Shown here: one piece after another, positions 35,356 through 43,719 of the stretch
Layout: every line of letters begins with the position of its first letter
Position numbering within the stretch: position 1 is the first letter of the stretch
Source: Marinobacterium rhizophilum
Lineage (GTDB): Bacteria; Pseudomonadota; Gammaproteobacteria; Pseudomonadales; Balneatricaceae
Assembly: GCF_024397915.1 (NCBI RefSeq)
Contig: NZ_CP073347.1
Location: 2,480,001 to 2,544,000, forward strand
Direction of reading: 5' to 3'
Length of the DNA: 64,000 nucleotides
Program-made: the position numbers and the translations under genes
Notes under the pieces: model-generated
Told to the model about the DNA's origin: nothing
The model's database searches: none
What the model saw: the letters and a program-made list of their open reading frames with translations, nothing else

Positions 35356-36598
35356 GCGTGCATCCCTCCGCGTTGGCGCTGCGGGCCCAACTCGCCATCA
35401 GGCCATTGGATGCCAGGGTTTCGTCCAGCAGCTTGGCGGCGGTTTCCCTGCCAGCCACGGGCAACCCCTGGGGATCCAGCACGCCGATCTGCACCAGCAC
35501 CGACGCCTGATCCCAGTAGATATGCTCGTGGTAGAGCTTGTCGCCGCGGAACTTGACGATCGCCACCAGCGGAATCTCGACCCGTTTTCCGGTCGGTGCG
35601 ATGCCCGGCAGCAGCCAGTCAATCTCGCGGTCATGGGTAAAGCTGAACAGCACCTCGTCGACGATCTGGGTCGCACCGATGGTGCGGGAAACGGGCAGCA
35701 GCTGCGTATCGGCGGGGTTGGAATCGACAAAGTGGTGCTGGTAGAAACGGAACAACTCCGTCGCACCGACACCGCCTGTGAGGGTCGGTATATGGTTGAC
35801 GTAGGGTTCGGCCACCATGGTGGCCATGGTCGCCTCTACATTGCGGGTCGAGAACTCGTACTCGCAGTGCTTGTCCCAGAGCGCCGAGAGGTCGTAGTGC
35901 GGCCCGATCGCGTTGCGAAATGCGGTGACAGAGCGCTGATGTGCCATCAGTGCGGACGGCTTATGATAGTGCTCGCAAGCCGGCCGGGCGAAGGCATGAT
36001 CGACACCGCTGTAAAGGTAGAGCTCGGTATTGTCACGCCCCTGCAGTGCCCCATAGATATCCAGGCGCGCCGCCGCTGGACAGAACTCGTCGTTTTCAGC
36101 GAAGTGCAGTACCAGCCGGCCACCGATATTTACCGCCTCGTCCAGATGGTTCTCGATCCCCATGCCGTAGTAGCCAACGGCCACATCGACATCACAGCGA
36201 CAAGCCGTGAGATAGGCCAGCCGTGCGCCAAGACAGAAGCCCAGGGCCCCGACTGCGCCTGAGCATTCGGGCCGGGCGCGCAGCGCCTGCACGGTCGCAT
36301 CGATATCTTCGACACCCAGATCCTGATCGAACGCCTGGTAAAATCCAAACGCCTTGTGCCAGTCGTCGGCGTTGTAGCCCAGTTCGACACCGGCCTCCTG
36401 ACGCCAGAACAGGTCCGGCGCCAGCACCACGTAGCCCTCCTCGGCATAGTAATCGGCAATGCCACGGATGGTGTCGTTGATACCGAATATCTCCTGCAAC
36501 AGCACGATACCCGGCCCGCTGCCGGATGCCGGCACCGCCAGATAGCCCTGAAAGGATCCGCTGCCGTCCTGCGCGCGGATTTCAATGGATGTACCCAT
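35348..36598 (-). CDS. iifA: Dienelactone-hydrolase/SnoaL fusion protein of indole degradation
   Basis: A 416-residue two-domain protein. Residues about 1-225 are a dienelactone-hydrolase-type alpha/beta hydrolase with a full triad: C122 (GFCLGA), D170 (ENDEFCP) and H201 (GVDHAF), almost the numbering of DLH (123/171/202). Residues about 235-390 are a SnoaL-like domain (FSTRNVEATMATMV; HIYWDQASVLVQIG). In Acinetobacter the last step, to anthranilate, is made by IifA, described as comparable to cofactor-independent oxygenases; I equate it with this fusion from fold and position. GGAGGCGATC precedes the ATG. First gene of the cluster, with an XylS-like site upstream. Confidence 0.78.
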   Translation of the reverse strand: MGTSIEIRAQDGSGSFQGYLAVPASGSGPGIVLLQEIFGINDTIRGIADYYAEEGYVVLAPDLFWRQEAGVELGYNADDWHKAFGFYQAFDQDLGVEDIDATVQALRARPECSGAVGALGFCLGARLAYLTACRCDVDVAVGYYGMGIENHLDEAVNIGGRLVLHFAENDEFCPAAARLDIYGALQGRDNTELYLYSGVDHAFARPACEHYHKPSALMAHQRSVTAFRNAIGPHYDLSALWDKHCEYEFSTRNVEATMATMVAEPYVNHIPTLTGGVGATELFRFYQHHFVDSNPADTQLLPVSRTIGATQIVDEVLFSFTHDREIDWLLPGIAPTGKRVEIPLVAIVKFRGDKLYHEHIYWDQASVLVQIGVLDPQGLPVAGRETAAKLLDETLASNGLMASWARSANAEGCTHE

Positions 36599-36661
36599 GA
36601 TCGCCTCCTGTTCTTGCTGATTTGCGTAACTCCATCCTAAGTAGCCAGGGGCGGTGATAAC

Positions 36662-36696
36662 GAGCCGCTGTCTGCGCCGACTATCCGCTGCGTGCA
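36662..36696 (-). promoter_or_regulatory. XylS-type direct repeats upstream of iifA
   Basis: On the minus strand TGCACGCAGCGGATA (36682-36696) fits the XylS half-site TGCA-N6-GGNTA exactly. A second, weaker half CGCAGACAGCGGCTC (36662-36676) follows with a 20-bp period. The pair lies 64 bp before iifA and between iifA and a divergent AraC-type gene. Candidate -10 sequences follow near 36618-36632. Confidence 0.6.
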
Positions 36697-36808
36697 GAAA
36701 GCTGTACGACCAGGGTCTGAGGCGCTGCCCTGTCGATTATACTGGCGACAGAACAGGCCGCCACGGACGCAAGCGCCGACGGCCAGAACAATAAAAAGAG
36801 AACACGCC

Positions 36809-37819
36809 ATGACGAGAAACACATTGTCGCCATTGCTGACATCCGCCCTGCTGAACGACGCCAGCCGACTGGTCTTCTGCTCGCAGGACATGGATGAAAC
36901 CCGGGAGCGGGTCGGCGCCGTTTTCAAGCCCCACCGGCTCCAGACACTGGGAAATACTGGGGCGATCGACTCCCGTCTGCACCATGTCCCCATCCAGAAG
37001 GTCTCCCTGAACCGCCTCAGGTATGGCGCGGATGTGCAAATCGAACCCGAGCGGCTGGAGCAGTTTTTCCTGATTCAGATGCCGCTTGAGGGTGAGGCGG
37101 AAATCCAGTGTGACGGCCAGCGGGTGGATCTTGATCCAAGGCATGGTGCTGTTCTCAACCCCGCCCAGGCATTGCTCATGCGCTACGACAAGGGGTGTGA
37201 TCAGCTGATGCTGCGCATCGAGCGCGAGGCGCTGGAGCAGGCCTGCAGCCGCATTATTGGGCGCCCGCTAAGCCGACCGCTGGCGTTTAACAATGTCCTG
37301 AACTGGCAGCAGGACGCCAGCTGGATGAACATGCTGCTGTACATTGTACGGTTGCAAAAGGAGTCGCCCGAAGGCCTGCAGCAACCGCTGATCACCCAGC
37401 AGCTTGAACAACTGATCATCAGTACCCTGCTCTGCGTGCAGCCAAGTAACTACTCGGACGCCCTGCGTCAGAATGACCGCCGTCTGGCACCCCGGCACGT
37501 CAAGCGGGTGGAGGAACATATCGAGCAGCACGCCCGGGAACCGCTGTCACCGGCGCTGCTGGCCGAGTTGGCGGGTGTAAGCCTGAGAACGCTCTACGCC
37601 GGGTTTCGCGAGTTTCGCAACCTGAGTCCCATGGAGTACCTGCGCCAGGTCCGCCTGCAAAATGTGCGACAGGACCTGCTGCACGACTGCCAGAGCAAAA
37701 CCGTTACCGAGCTGGCGATGGCCTGGGGCTTTACCCATATGGGCCGCTTCAGCAAGGACTACCGCTTGCTGTACGGCGAAAGCCCCAGCGAAACCAAACG
37801 CAGGACAGGCCGCCTGTAA
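36809..37819 (+). CDS. iifR: AraC-family regulator divergent from the indole genes
   Basis: A 336-residue AraC/XylS regulator with an AraC-binding-like N-terminal domain (about 30-210) and a C-terminal HTH pair (about 235-333; AELAGVSLRTLYAGFREFRN and LAMAWGFTHMGRFSKDYR). It resembles the antR-like protein in layout and C-terminal sequence but is clearly diverged. The divergent position and the TGCA-N6-GGATA repeats suggest it activates iifABCD in response to indole or a product. The ATG at 36809 was chosen for its AGAGAA upstream; the longer frame from 36692 has no support. Confidence 0.82.
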   Translation: MTRNTLSPLLTSALLNDASRLVFCSQDMDETRERVGAVFKPHRLQTLGNTGAIDSRLHHVPIQKVSLNRLRYGADVQIEPERLEQFFLIQMPLEGEAEIQCDGQRVDLDPRHGAVLNPAQALLMRYDKGCDQLMLRIEREALEQACSRIIGRPLSRPLAFNNVLNWQQDASWMNMLLYIVRLQKESPEGLQQPLITQQLEQLIISTLLCVQPSNYSDALRQNDRRLAPRHVKRVEEHIEQHAREPLSPALLAELAGVSLRTLYAGFREFRNLSPMEYLRQVRLQNVRQDLLHDCQSKTVTELAMAWGFTHMGRFSKDYRLLYGESPSETKRRTGRL

Positions 37820-37915
37820 CGCGGGGTCAGCGGCCTGAATGCAATCGTTCGAAAAGGAGGGGGACAGAAAGGCGGGGCGGGTCGCAGGGGAAGTAACAAC
37901 GCCCGCCGCAGGCGG

Positions 37916-38176
37916 TCAGGCGTGGGTATCGATAATGGCGCCCAGAACATTCTCAACGTCACTGGATTCCTTGACCTCGGATACAACCTGGGTCGTCGGG
38001 GCTTCGTGCTGGCTCGATGCCGAGGCTTCAACCACCTCGTCGGGCGCACGGCCACTGGCCAGCTCCGCCTTGTCGGACTTGCCGGAACCGGTGATGTCAC
38101 CGGCGACTTTCTGCACGTTGTCGATGCCGCGATTCAGACCGAGCAACCCGGTCTGGGGGGCTGATGTAATGTTCAT
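37916..38176 (-). CDS. Small conserved-type protein of unknown function
   Basis: An 86-residue protein, acidic and Ser/Val-rich, with GGGAG about 8 bp before the ATG. It starts MNITSAPQTGLLGLNRGIDN and ends VENVLGAIIDTHA. The start (Gly/Asn amphipathic segment) and the VLGxxxDT ending recall short flagellar-rod-like proteins seen in related marine bacteria, but I do not recognise the family with certainty. No signal peptide or membrane segment. It stands alone between iifR and bioD on the minus strand; a link to the biotin operon is not implied. Confidence 0.6.
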   Translation of the reverse strand: MNITSAPQTGLLGLNRGIDNVQKVAGDITGSGKSDKAELASGRAPDEVVEASASSQHEAPTTQVVSEVKESSDVENVLGAIIDTHA

Positions 38177-38278
38177 GTGCGTAACTCCCTGGCTATCTGC
38201 ACCGCTGTACCGCGAGACAGACTACCGACCCAGTATAGTGCGCACCGCGCGACTCGGCCAGAGCTGTACAAAAATCGT

Positions 38279-38971
38279 TCAGCGCTCTGTCAACAGTGGC
38301 GACAGATCCAGGCAGTCCGCCACCGCCTCCGGTGTGGGATTATCCAGATAAGGCACCTCCCCCAGCAGCGGCGCCTGGAGGAACCCGCCCAGTGTCGCCA
38401 GGTTCTCATCGTAACAGGCCATCCGCGGATCGATGCGGTTCGCCACCCAGCCGGCGATACGCAAGCCATCACGCACTATGGCTTCGGCGCTCAGCAGGGC
38501 ATGGTTGATACAGCCCAGCTTCATGCCGATCACCAGGATCACTGGCGTTTCCAGCAGCTGCGGCACCCGCGACAGCATTTCGCGCCCGTTCAGCGGCACC
38601 CGCCAGCCGCCGGCGCCCTCGATCAGCAACAGGTCCGCGCGCTGCATCATGCTGCCGCGACAGAGTGCCGCGATGCGGTCAGCCGACAGGCTGCGACCGA
38701 CCTGCATGGCAGCGATATGGGGCGCGATGGCCGCTGGCAGGGCAATGGGGTTCACCGCCTCGTAACTTAGCTTGATGGAAGCGGCAGCCTGCAGCTTCAG
38801 CGCGTCATCGTTGCGCAGGCCCTCCGGCGTTTGCTCGCAGCCAGCGGCCACCGGCTTGAGACCGATGGTTTGCAGCCCCAGCCGGTTGGCGGCCTGCAGA
38901 ATACCGGTGGTTACCAGGGTCTTGCCGGCATCGGTATCGGTGCCGGCGACGAAGAAATTATGCTTGGCCAT
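38279..38971 (-). CDS. bioD: Dethiobiotin synthase
   Basis: A 230-residue ATP-dependent carboxylase that closes the ureido ring of 7,8-diaminopelargonate to give dethiobiotin. The P-loop is FVAGTDTDAGKTLVTTG, and LIEGAGGWRVPL is the second conserved block. The start at 38971 gives MAKHNFFVAGTD; the longer frame runs through a 7-bp tandem repeat. Last gene of bioB-bioF-bioH-bioC-bioD, 79 bp after bioC. The Shine-Dalgarno is weak. Confidence 0.94.
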   Translation of the reverse strand: MAKHNFFVAGTDTDAGKTLVTTGILQAANRLGLQTIGLKPVAAGCEQTPEGLRNDDALKLQAAASIKLSYEAVNPIALPAAIAPHIAAMQVGRSLSADRIAALCRGSMMQRADLLLIEGAGGWRVPLNGREMLSRVPQLLETPVILVIGMKLGCINHALLSAEAIVRDGLRIAGWVANRIDPRMACYDENLATLGGFLQAPLLGEVPYLDNPTPEAVADCLDLSPLLTER

Positions 38972-38983
38972 AAGTGGGTCGCA

Positions 38984-39016
38984 ATTCGTGATTCGTGATT
39001 CGTGATTCGTGATTCG
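38984..39016. repeat. Heptanucleotide tandem repeat between bioC and bioD
   Basis: ATTCGTG is repeated four times exactly (38984-39011) with a fifth partial ATTCG. Copy number could vary by slippage. It sits in the untranslated gap just before bioD, where it may affect spacing to the start codon. Confidence 0.9.
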
Positions 39017-39050
39017 GCACAGAGTGGGTGGCACACCGTTACTGCTGGCG

Positions 39051-39851
39051 CTACCTGTCCTGCAGCTTTTCGAGTTCGAGATAATAGACTTCGTAGGTCG
39101 CCGGCAGCAAACCGTCCGGGTCGCGGTGGCGTTCATAGGCCGCCTTGAAGGCCTGTACCCGGGCCTTGCCGGTAAGACCGGTGGCCTGCCCCTGGTTCAT
39201 GTTATGGGCGCCGATACCCTTGAGTTCAGCGGTCAGCTGGCGCAACTGGGCATAGCGCAGCACCCGCTGCTCCGTCCGAAAGTCCTGCAGTTTCAGCCCG
39301 GGCGGCAGGGCGGCCAGCAGCTGCTGCCGGGGCACGAAACGGTTGACGTGCATGTCGCCATCCACCTGCGCCCAGGCGTCACGCAACTCGTGCAGCGTCC
39401 CGGGCCCGAGCGTCGCCACCACAAAGCGCCCACCGGGGCGCAGCACGCGCTTGATCTCGGCGAACAACCGTTCAGGTCGCTCACACCACTGGATCGCCAG
39501 GCTGGAAAAGATCAGATCAAGGCTGTTGTCCGCCAGCGGCAGGGCCTCGGCATCACCGCAGACCCATACGGCAGCCGGGTCCGGCCGGTGTGCCCGTGCA
39601 TAGGCCAGCATACCCTGGGCCAGGTCTAGACTGACCAGCTGGCTGGAGACAAAGCGCTGGCGTAGTAACGGCGTGAAGTAGCCGGTGCCCGAACCCAGAT
39701 CCATGACGCGGGCCGCCTCTGTCGCGGGCAAAGCGTCCAGTAACCGATGACCAATCTGGCGCTGCAGTTCGGCGGCCGCATCATAGGTCAGGGCCGCACG
39801 GCTGAACGACTCGGCTATGCGGTGCTTGTTGAGCAAGGCTGCGGCGTTCAA
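39051..39851 (-). CDS. bioC: Malonyl-[acp] O-methyltransferase
   Basis: A 266-residue SAM-dependent methyltransferase. Motif I is VMDLGSGTGYFTPLL; LPLADNSLDLIFSSLAIQWC is the BioC-typical block that follows. It methylates malonyl-ACP so that the fatty-acid enzymes can build pimeloyl-ACP methyl ester. Its start overlaps the bioH stop by four bases, so the two opposing steps (ester made, ester removed) are translated together. The length is normal for the family. Confidence 0.93.
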   Translation of the reverse strand: MNAAALLNKHRIAESFSRAALTYDAAAELQRQIGHRLLDALPATEAARVMDLGSGTGYFTPLLRQRFVSSQLVSLDLAQGMLAYARAHRPDPAAVWVCGDAEALPLADNSLDLIFSSLAIQWCERPERLFAEIKRVLRPGGRFVVATLGPGTLHELRDAWAQVDGDMHVNRFVPRQQLLAALPPGLKLQDFRTEQRVLRYAQLRQLTAELKGIGAHNMNQGQATGLTGKARVQAFKAAYERHRDPDGLLPATYEVYYLELEKLQDR

Positions 39852-40615
39852 GATGCCGCCCCTGCAAACGCGACCAGGTCTTCAACGAAGCGGGCCTGGT
39901 GGGAATAAAACGGCAGGTGGCCCGCATCTTCGTAACAGCGCAGCCAGGCCCCTGGTTGCAGGCGCTGCAACGGCTCGGCCAGCGTCGCCGGAACCAGTTG
40001 GTCCTCGCCCCCCAGAATATGCAGCGCGGGCTGCGACAGCGCCGCCAGGGTTGCGCGACCGTCCTGTGCCAGCAGCTGCAGAGTGCCGGCCAGATCCGCC
40101 GGTGCCTGCCCGGCCAGCAGCACCTTGAGACGACGCAGTATCTCCCGTGCCGCCGCGCCACGGCTTTGCAGCAGCGCAAAGCTTGCCAGGGTGCGTGCCG
40201 GGTCGCTGGCGAGGGAGTTGGCAAAACCGTCGAAAGTTTCAGGCGCCATGCCGCAGGGCCAGTCCTTGTGGGCGACAAAACAGGGGTTGGACGCCACCGT
40301 TACAAGGGCGCAGACACGTTCCGGCGCCTGGCGAGCAACCTCGGCGGCCACCAGCCCGCCAAGGGACCAGCCCAGCCAGATGGCACGCTCAGGCACCTGC
40401 TGCAACACCGCAATCGCCAAGGCCTGCACCGTGACAGGCTCCAGCAGTGCCTCGGAGCGTCCCAGGCCCGGCAAGTCGATCAATACCGTATCAAAATGCT
40501 GCTGCAGCGCCGGCAATAGCGGTTCCCAGACGCCGCTATGCAGTCCCCAGCCATGCAGCAGCACCAGCACGGGCCGACCGCTTGCAGGATTGCTGCGCTC
40601 GATATGCAGGCTCAT
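39848..40615 (-). CDS. bioH: Pimeloyl-[acp] methyl ester carboxylesterase
   Basis: A 255-residue alpha/beta hydrolase (E. coli BioH is 256). It has LLHGWGLHSGVWEPLL, the nucleophile S84 in GWSLGG, and a C-terminal EDAGHLPFYSHQ histidine. It removes the methyl ester from pimeloyl-ACP and stops chain elongation. It overlaps bioF by four bases at its start and bioC by four at its end. Confidence 0.94.
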   Translation of the reverse strand: MSLHIERSNPASGRPVLVLLHGWGLHSGVWEPLLPALQQHFDTVLIDLPGLGRSEALLEPVTVQALAIAVLQQVPERAIWLGWSLGGLVAAEVARQAPERVCALVTVASNPCFVAHKDWPCGMAPETFDGFANSLASDPARTLASFALLQSRGAAAREILRRLKVLLAGQAPADLAGTLQLLAQDGRATLAALSQPALHILGGEDQLVPATLAEPLQRLQPGAWLRCYEDAGHLPFYSHQARFVEDLVAFAGAAS

Positions 40616-41805
40616 TGAGGCATACCTTGCCGATCACCCATCGCCTGCGCGCCTATCACCTGCCCCAGCGCCTCCAGCAACTCATCGACCTGCGCCTCAG
40701 AGTGGCTGGCACTGAGGGTAACGCGCAGGCGGGCACTGCCGGCCGGCACCGTGGGCGGACGTATGGCACCGACGAATATCCCCCGCGCCTCCAGCCCTGC
40801 GCTGATGGCCATGGCCGCATCGGCTTCACCGATCAGGATGGGCTGGATCGGCGTGGGAGAGTCCATCAGGTTGAGCCCCAGTTGCGCACATCCGGCCCGA
40901 AAGCGCCCGATCAGCGCATTCAGGTGTTCCCGGCGCCAGTCCTGCGTCTCCAGCAGGCGCAGGCTCGCAAGGGATGCACAGGCCACCGCCGGCGGCATGC
41001 TGGTGGTGTAAATATAGGTTCGGGCAAACTGGATCAGGGTTTCGATCAGGGCGCTGGAGCCCGCCACGAAGGCACCCGAGGTGCCAAACGCCTTGCCCAG
41101 GGTACCCACGAGGACCGGCACCTCGTCCTGGCCGAGATCAAAGTGATCGACGATACCGCGCCCGCCCCGGCCGATACAGCCAAAGCCATGGGCGTCGTCC
41201 ACCATCAGCCAGGCGCTCTCGGCCCTGGCGGCGGATGCCAGCTCAGGCAGCGGCGCCAGATCGCCATCCATGCTGAAAACACCGTCGGTGACCACCAGCT
41301 TGCGTCGTCCGTCGGTTCGGGCCAGGCGCTGCTCAAGGCTGGCAACATCATTGTGCAGGTAACGCTGAAAACGCGCGCCGCTCAGCAGGCCGGCATCAAG
41401 CAGGGAGGCGTGGTTGAGGCGGTCCTGAAAGATCGCATCGGCCTTGCCCAGCAGGCCGTTGATGGCGCCGAGGTTGGCCATGTAACCGTTGGAGAACAGT
41501 AGCACCCGCTCTCGGCCAGTGAACTCGGCCAGGGCTTCCTCCAGCGCATGGTGGGCACGACCATGACCGTTGACCAGGTGGGAGGCGCCGCCGCCAACGC
41601 CGTAGCGATCGGCGCCCTGCTGCAGGGCGCGAATTACGTCCGGATGGTTGGCCAGCCCGAGATAGTCATTGGAGCAGAACGCCAGGTAACGCTTGCCATC
41701 AACCTGAACCTCGGGTCCCTGGGCACTGTCCAGCACACGGCGGCGGCGGTACAGGGCATCGCGCTCGCGCTGATCGAGGGCCGCCTGCAACTGATCGAAG
41801 GACAT
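40612..41805 (-). CDS. bioF: 8-amino-7-oxononanoate synthase
   Basis: A 397-residue PLP enzyme of the alpha-oxoamine synthase family. It condenses pimeloyl-ACP with L-alanine. FCSNDYLGLANHP, GGGASHLVNGH, DDAHGFGCIGRGG and the PLP lysine in VGTLGKAFGTSGAF are seen. It follows bioB by 67 bp and is coupled to bioH by an ATGA overlap. The length is slightly above E. coli BioF (384), from the C-terminal end. Confidence 0.95.
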   Translation of the reverse strand: MSFDQLQAALDQRERDALYRRRRVLDSAQGPEVQVDGKRYLAFCSNDYLGLANHPDVIRALQQGADRYGVGGGASHLVNGHGRAHHALEEALAEFTGRERVLLFSNGYMANLGAINGLLGKADAIFQDRLNHASLLDAGLLSGARFQRYLHNDVASLEQRLARTDGRRKLVVTDGVFSMDGDLAPLPELASAARAESAWLMVDDAHGFGCIGRGGRGIVDHFDLGQDEVPVLVGTLGKAFGTSGAFVAGSSALIETLIQFARTYIYTTSMPPAVACASLASLRLLETQDWRREHLNALIGRFRAGCAQLGLNLMDSPTPIQPILIGEADAAMAISAGLEARGIFVGAIRPPTVPAGSARLRVTLSASHSEAQVDELLEALGQVIGAQAMGDRQGMPQ

Positions 41806-41872
41806 GGAAGACTCCAGCTAGGGCCCCTGCCGCACCCGGGTTTTCAGGGCGGCACCGCGGGGCACAGGAAAA

Positions 41873-42916
41873 TCAGGCGGGGTAGAAACGCGGGCTGTCC
41901 TGGGCGGACTGCACCTGCTGCATCAGCTGTTCCTGCTGCGTTTCGTCGGACTCGGAAATACGCTGCTCCGGGTTGATGCCCAGGCGCTTGAACAGCTGCA
42001 GATCGCTGTTGGTATCCGGGTTGGGCGTGGTCAGCAGGCACTCGCCGTAGAAAATCGAGTTGGCACCGGCGAAGAAGGTCATGGCCTGCATTTCGTCGCT
42101 CATGCTTTCACGCCCGGCGGACAGGCGCACATGGGACTGGGGCATCATGATGCGCGCCACCGCGATGGTGCGAATAAAATCCAGGTGGTCCAGGTCCTCG
42201 GCATTCTCCAGCGGCGTGCCCTTGACCTTGACCAGCATGTTGATCGGCACGGATTCGGGATGGTGCGGCAGGTTCGCCAGCTGGCGCAGCAGGCCAATAC
42301 GGTCGGTGGCGGTTTCACCCAGGCCCAGAATGCCGCCGCTGCACACCTTCATGCCGGATTCGCGCACATGGTGCAGCGTATCCAGGCGGTCCTGGTAGGT
42401 GCGGGTGGTGATGATCTTGTCGTAATACTCGGGCGAGGTATCGAGGTTGTGGTTGTAGTAATCCAGTCCCGCCTCGGCCAGGCGATCAGCCTTGCTTTCA
42501 TCCAGCATGCCCAGGGTCATGCAGGTTTCCAGGCCCAGCTTTTTGACCTCGCGCACCATCTCGGTCACATAGGGCATGTCCTTTTCCGCCGGGTGCTTCC
42601 AGGCGGCGCCCATACAGAAACGGGTGGAGCCGGCAGCCTTGGCAGCGCGGGCCTTTTCCAGCACCTTGTCGACCTGCATCAGGCGCTCTTTCTCGAGCCC
42701 GGTATTGTAGTGGCCGCTCTGCGGGCAATACTTGCAGTCTTCCGGGCAGGCACCGGTCTTGATCGACAGCAGGGTGCTGACCTGCACTTCGTTCGGGTTG
42801 AAGTGCTGACGGTGCACGGTCTGCGCCTGAAACAGCAGGTCATTAAACGGCAGTTCAAACAGTGCGCGAACTTCTTGCTGGGTCCAGTCGTGACGGACGG
42901 CGGCCTTGGCTTGCAT
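41873..42916 (-). CDS. bioB: Biotin synthase
   Basis: A 347-residue radical-SAM enzyme that inserts sulfur into dethiobiotin. The [4Fe-4S] ligands are C57, C61 and C64 (ACPEDCKYCPQ). YYNHNLDTSPEYYDKI and SAGRESM carry the remaining family motifs for the [2Fe-2S] cluster region. First gene of the bio operon, with a good promoter about 65-90 bp upstream. No strong Shine-Dalgarno is visible. Confidence 0.96.
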   Translation of the reverse strand: MQAKAAVRHDWTQQEVRALFELPFNDLLFQAQTVHRQHFNPNEVQVSTLLSIKTGACPEDCKYCPQSGHYNTGLEKERLMQVDKVLEKARAAKAAGSTRFCMGAAWKHPAEKDMPYVTEMVREVKKLGLETCMTLGMLDESKADRLAEAGLDYYNHNLDTSPEYYDKIITTRTYQDRLDTLHHVRESGMKVCSGGILGLGETATDRIGLLRQLANLPHHPESVPINMLVKVKGTPLENAEDLDHLDFIRTIAVARIMMPQSHVRLSAGRESMSDEMQAMTFFAGANSIFYGECLLTTPNPDTNSDLQLFKRLGINPEQRISESDETQQEQLMQQVQSAQDSPRFYPA

Positions 42917-42980
42917 CTTGGCGAATCCCTATCAAAATTCAGTCAGGCGCAACCGGGCGCCACGAGAAGAGCAGGCAGCC

Positions 42981-43008
42981 ATAATAAACTGACAGAAGGA
43001 TCTGTCAA
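42981..43008 (-). promoter_or_regulatory. Promoter of the bio operon with an overlapping palindrome
   Basis: On the minus strand TTGACA (43003-43008), 16 bp, TATTAT (42981-42986). The inverted repeat TGACAG / CTGTCA (42990-42995, 43002-43007) overlaps the -35 and spacer and could be an operator. It lies between bioB and the divergent comF. Confidence 0.65.
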
Positions 43009-43011
43009 CCA

Positions 43012-43719
43012 ATGCATAAACACGAAGTAAACTTATGGTCATTTTTTAATCAATCATGCAACCTGTGCCGAGCACATCCCCAGGCCCGGGGAGGCCTGTG
43101 TCGCGACTGCCTGGGCGACATGCCCCGCATCGCGCCTGCCTGCATTCGTTGCGCGCTGCCACTGGAAGGCGTCGAGGGCCTCACCTGTGGCCACTGCCAG
43201 AAACGCCCGCCGGCCTTTGATCGCACCGTCGCTGCGTTTGCCTACCGCTTTCCCCTCAACCAGCTGATCCCGCTGATCAAGTACCAGGGCCAGACCGGAC
43301 AACTGGGCTGGCTGGCCGACAGCCTCGCCGATCATCTGCAGCAGCGCTGCGATGACTGGCCCCAGGTACTGGTCCCGGTGCCACTGGCCGCCCCCCGGCT
43401 GCGCCGGCGCGGTTACAACCAGGCCGCTCTGCTGGCCACCCGTCTGGCAAAACGGCTGGAGCTGGCAACGGACCTGGGCAGCCTCAGCAAACCCCGCGAA
43501 ACCGCGCACCAGATGGAGTTGCGAGGCAAGGCGCGGCGCCGCAACCTCCGGGGCGCCTTCCAGTGGAACGGTCCGACCTATACCCATGTCGCCCTGATCG
43601 ACGATGTCATGACCACCGGCACCACCGTGAACGAAATCAGCCGGTTACTGAAAAGTGCCGGCATCCGGCGCGTGGATATCTGGGTACTGGCGCGCACGCC
43701 AGCACCCGGTGAGCACTGA
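43012..43719 (+). CDS. comF: ComF-family phosphoribosyltransferase-like protein
   Basis: A 235-residue protein with a zinc-ribbon N-terminus (CNLCRAHPQ..LCRDC; CIRCALPL..CGHCQ) and a type I phosphoribosyltransferase-like domain ending VALIDDVMTTGTTVNEISR. ComF homologues take part in DNA uptake and single-strand DNA handling; the enzymatic role is unclear. It is divergent from bioB. The ATG at 43012 lies just 4 bp from the bioB -35, and no clear Shine-Dalgarno is seen, so an internal start remains possible. Confidence 0.88.
   Translation: MHKHEVNLWSFFNQSCNLCRAHPQARGGLCRDCLGDMPRIAPACIRCALPLEGVEGLTCGHCQKRPPAFDRTVAAFAYRFPLNQLIPLIKYQGQTGQLGWLADSLADHLQQRCDDWPQVLVPVPLAAPRLRRRGYNQAALLATRLAKRLELATDLGSLSKPRETAHQMELRGKARRRNLRGAFQWNGPTYTHVALIDDVMTTGTTVNEISRLLKSAGIRRVDIWVLARTPAPGEH

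Noticed and set aside
36809..37819. The two AraC genes as a recent tandem duplication
   Set aside because: They share layout and the last helix-turn-helix region, but their N-terminal domains and base composition differ strongly.
42960..43030. A BirA operator at the bioB promoter
   Set aside because: TTGTAAACC-N-GGTTTACAA symmetry is not present; the only similar pieces are a weak direct repeat.
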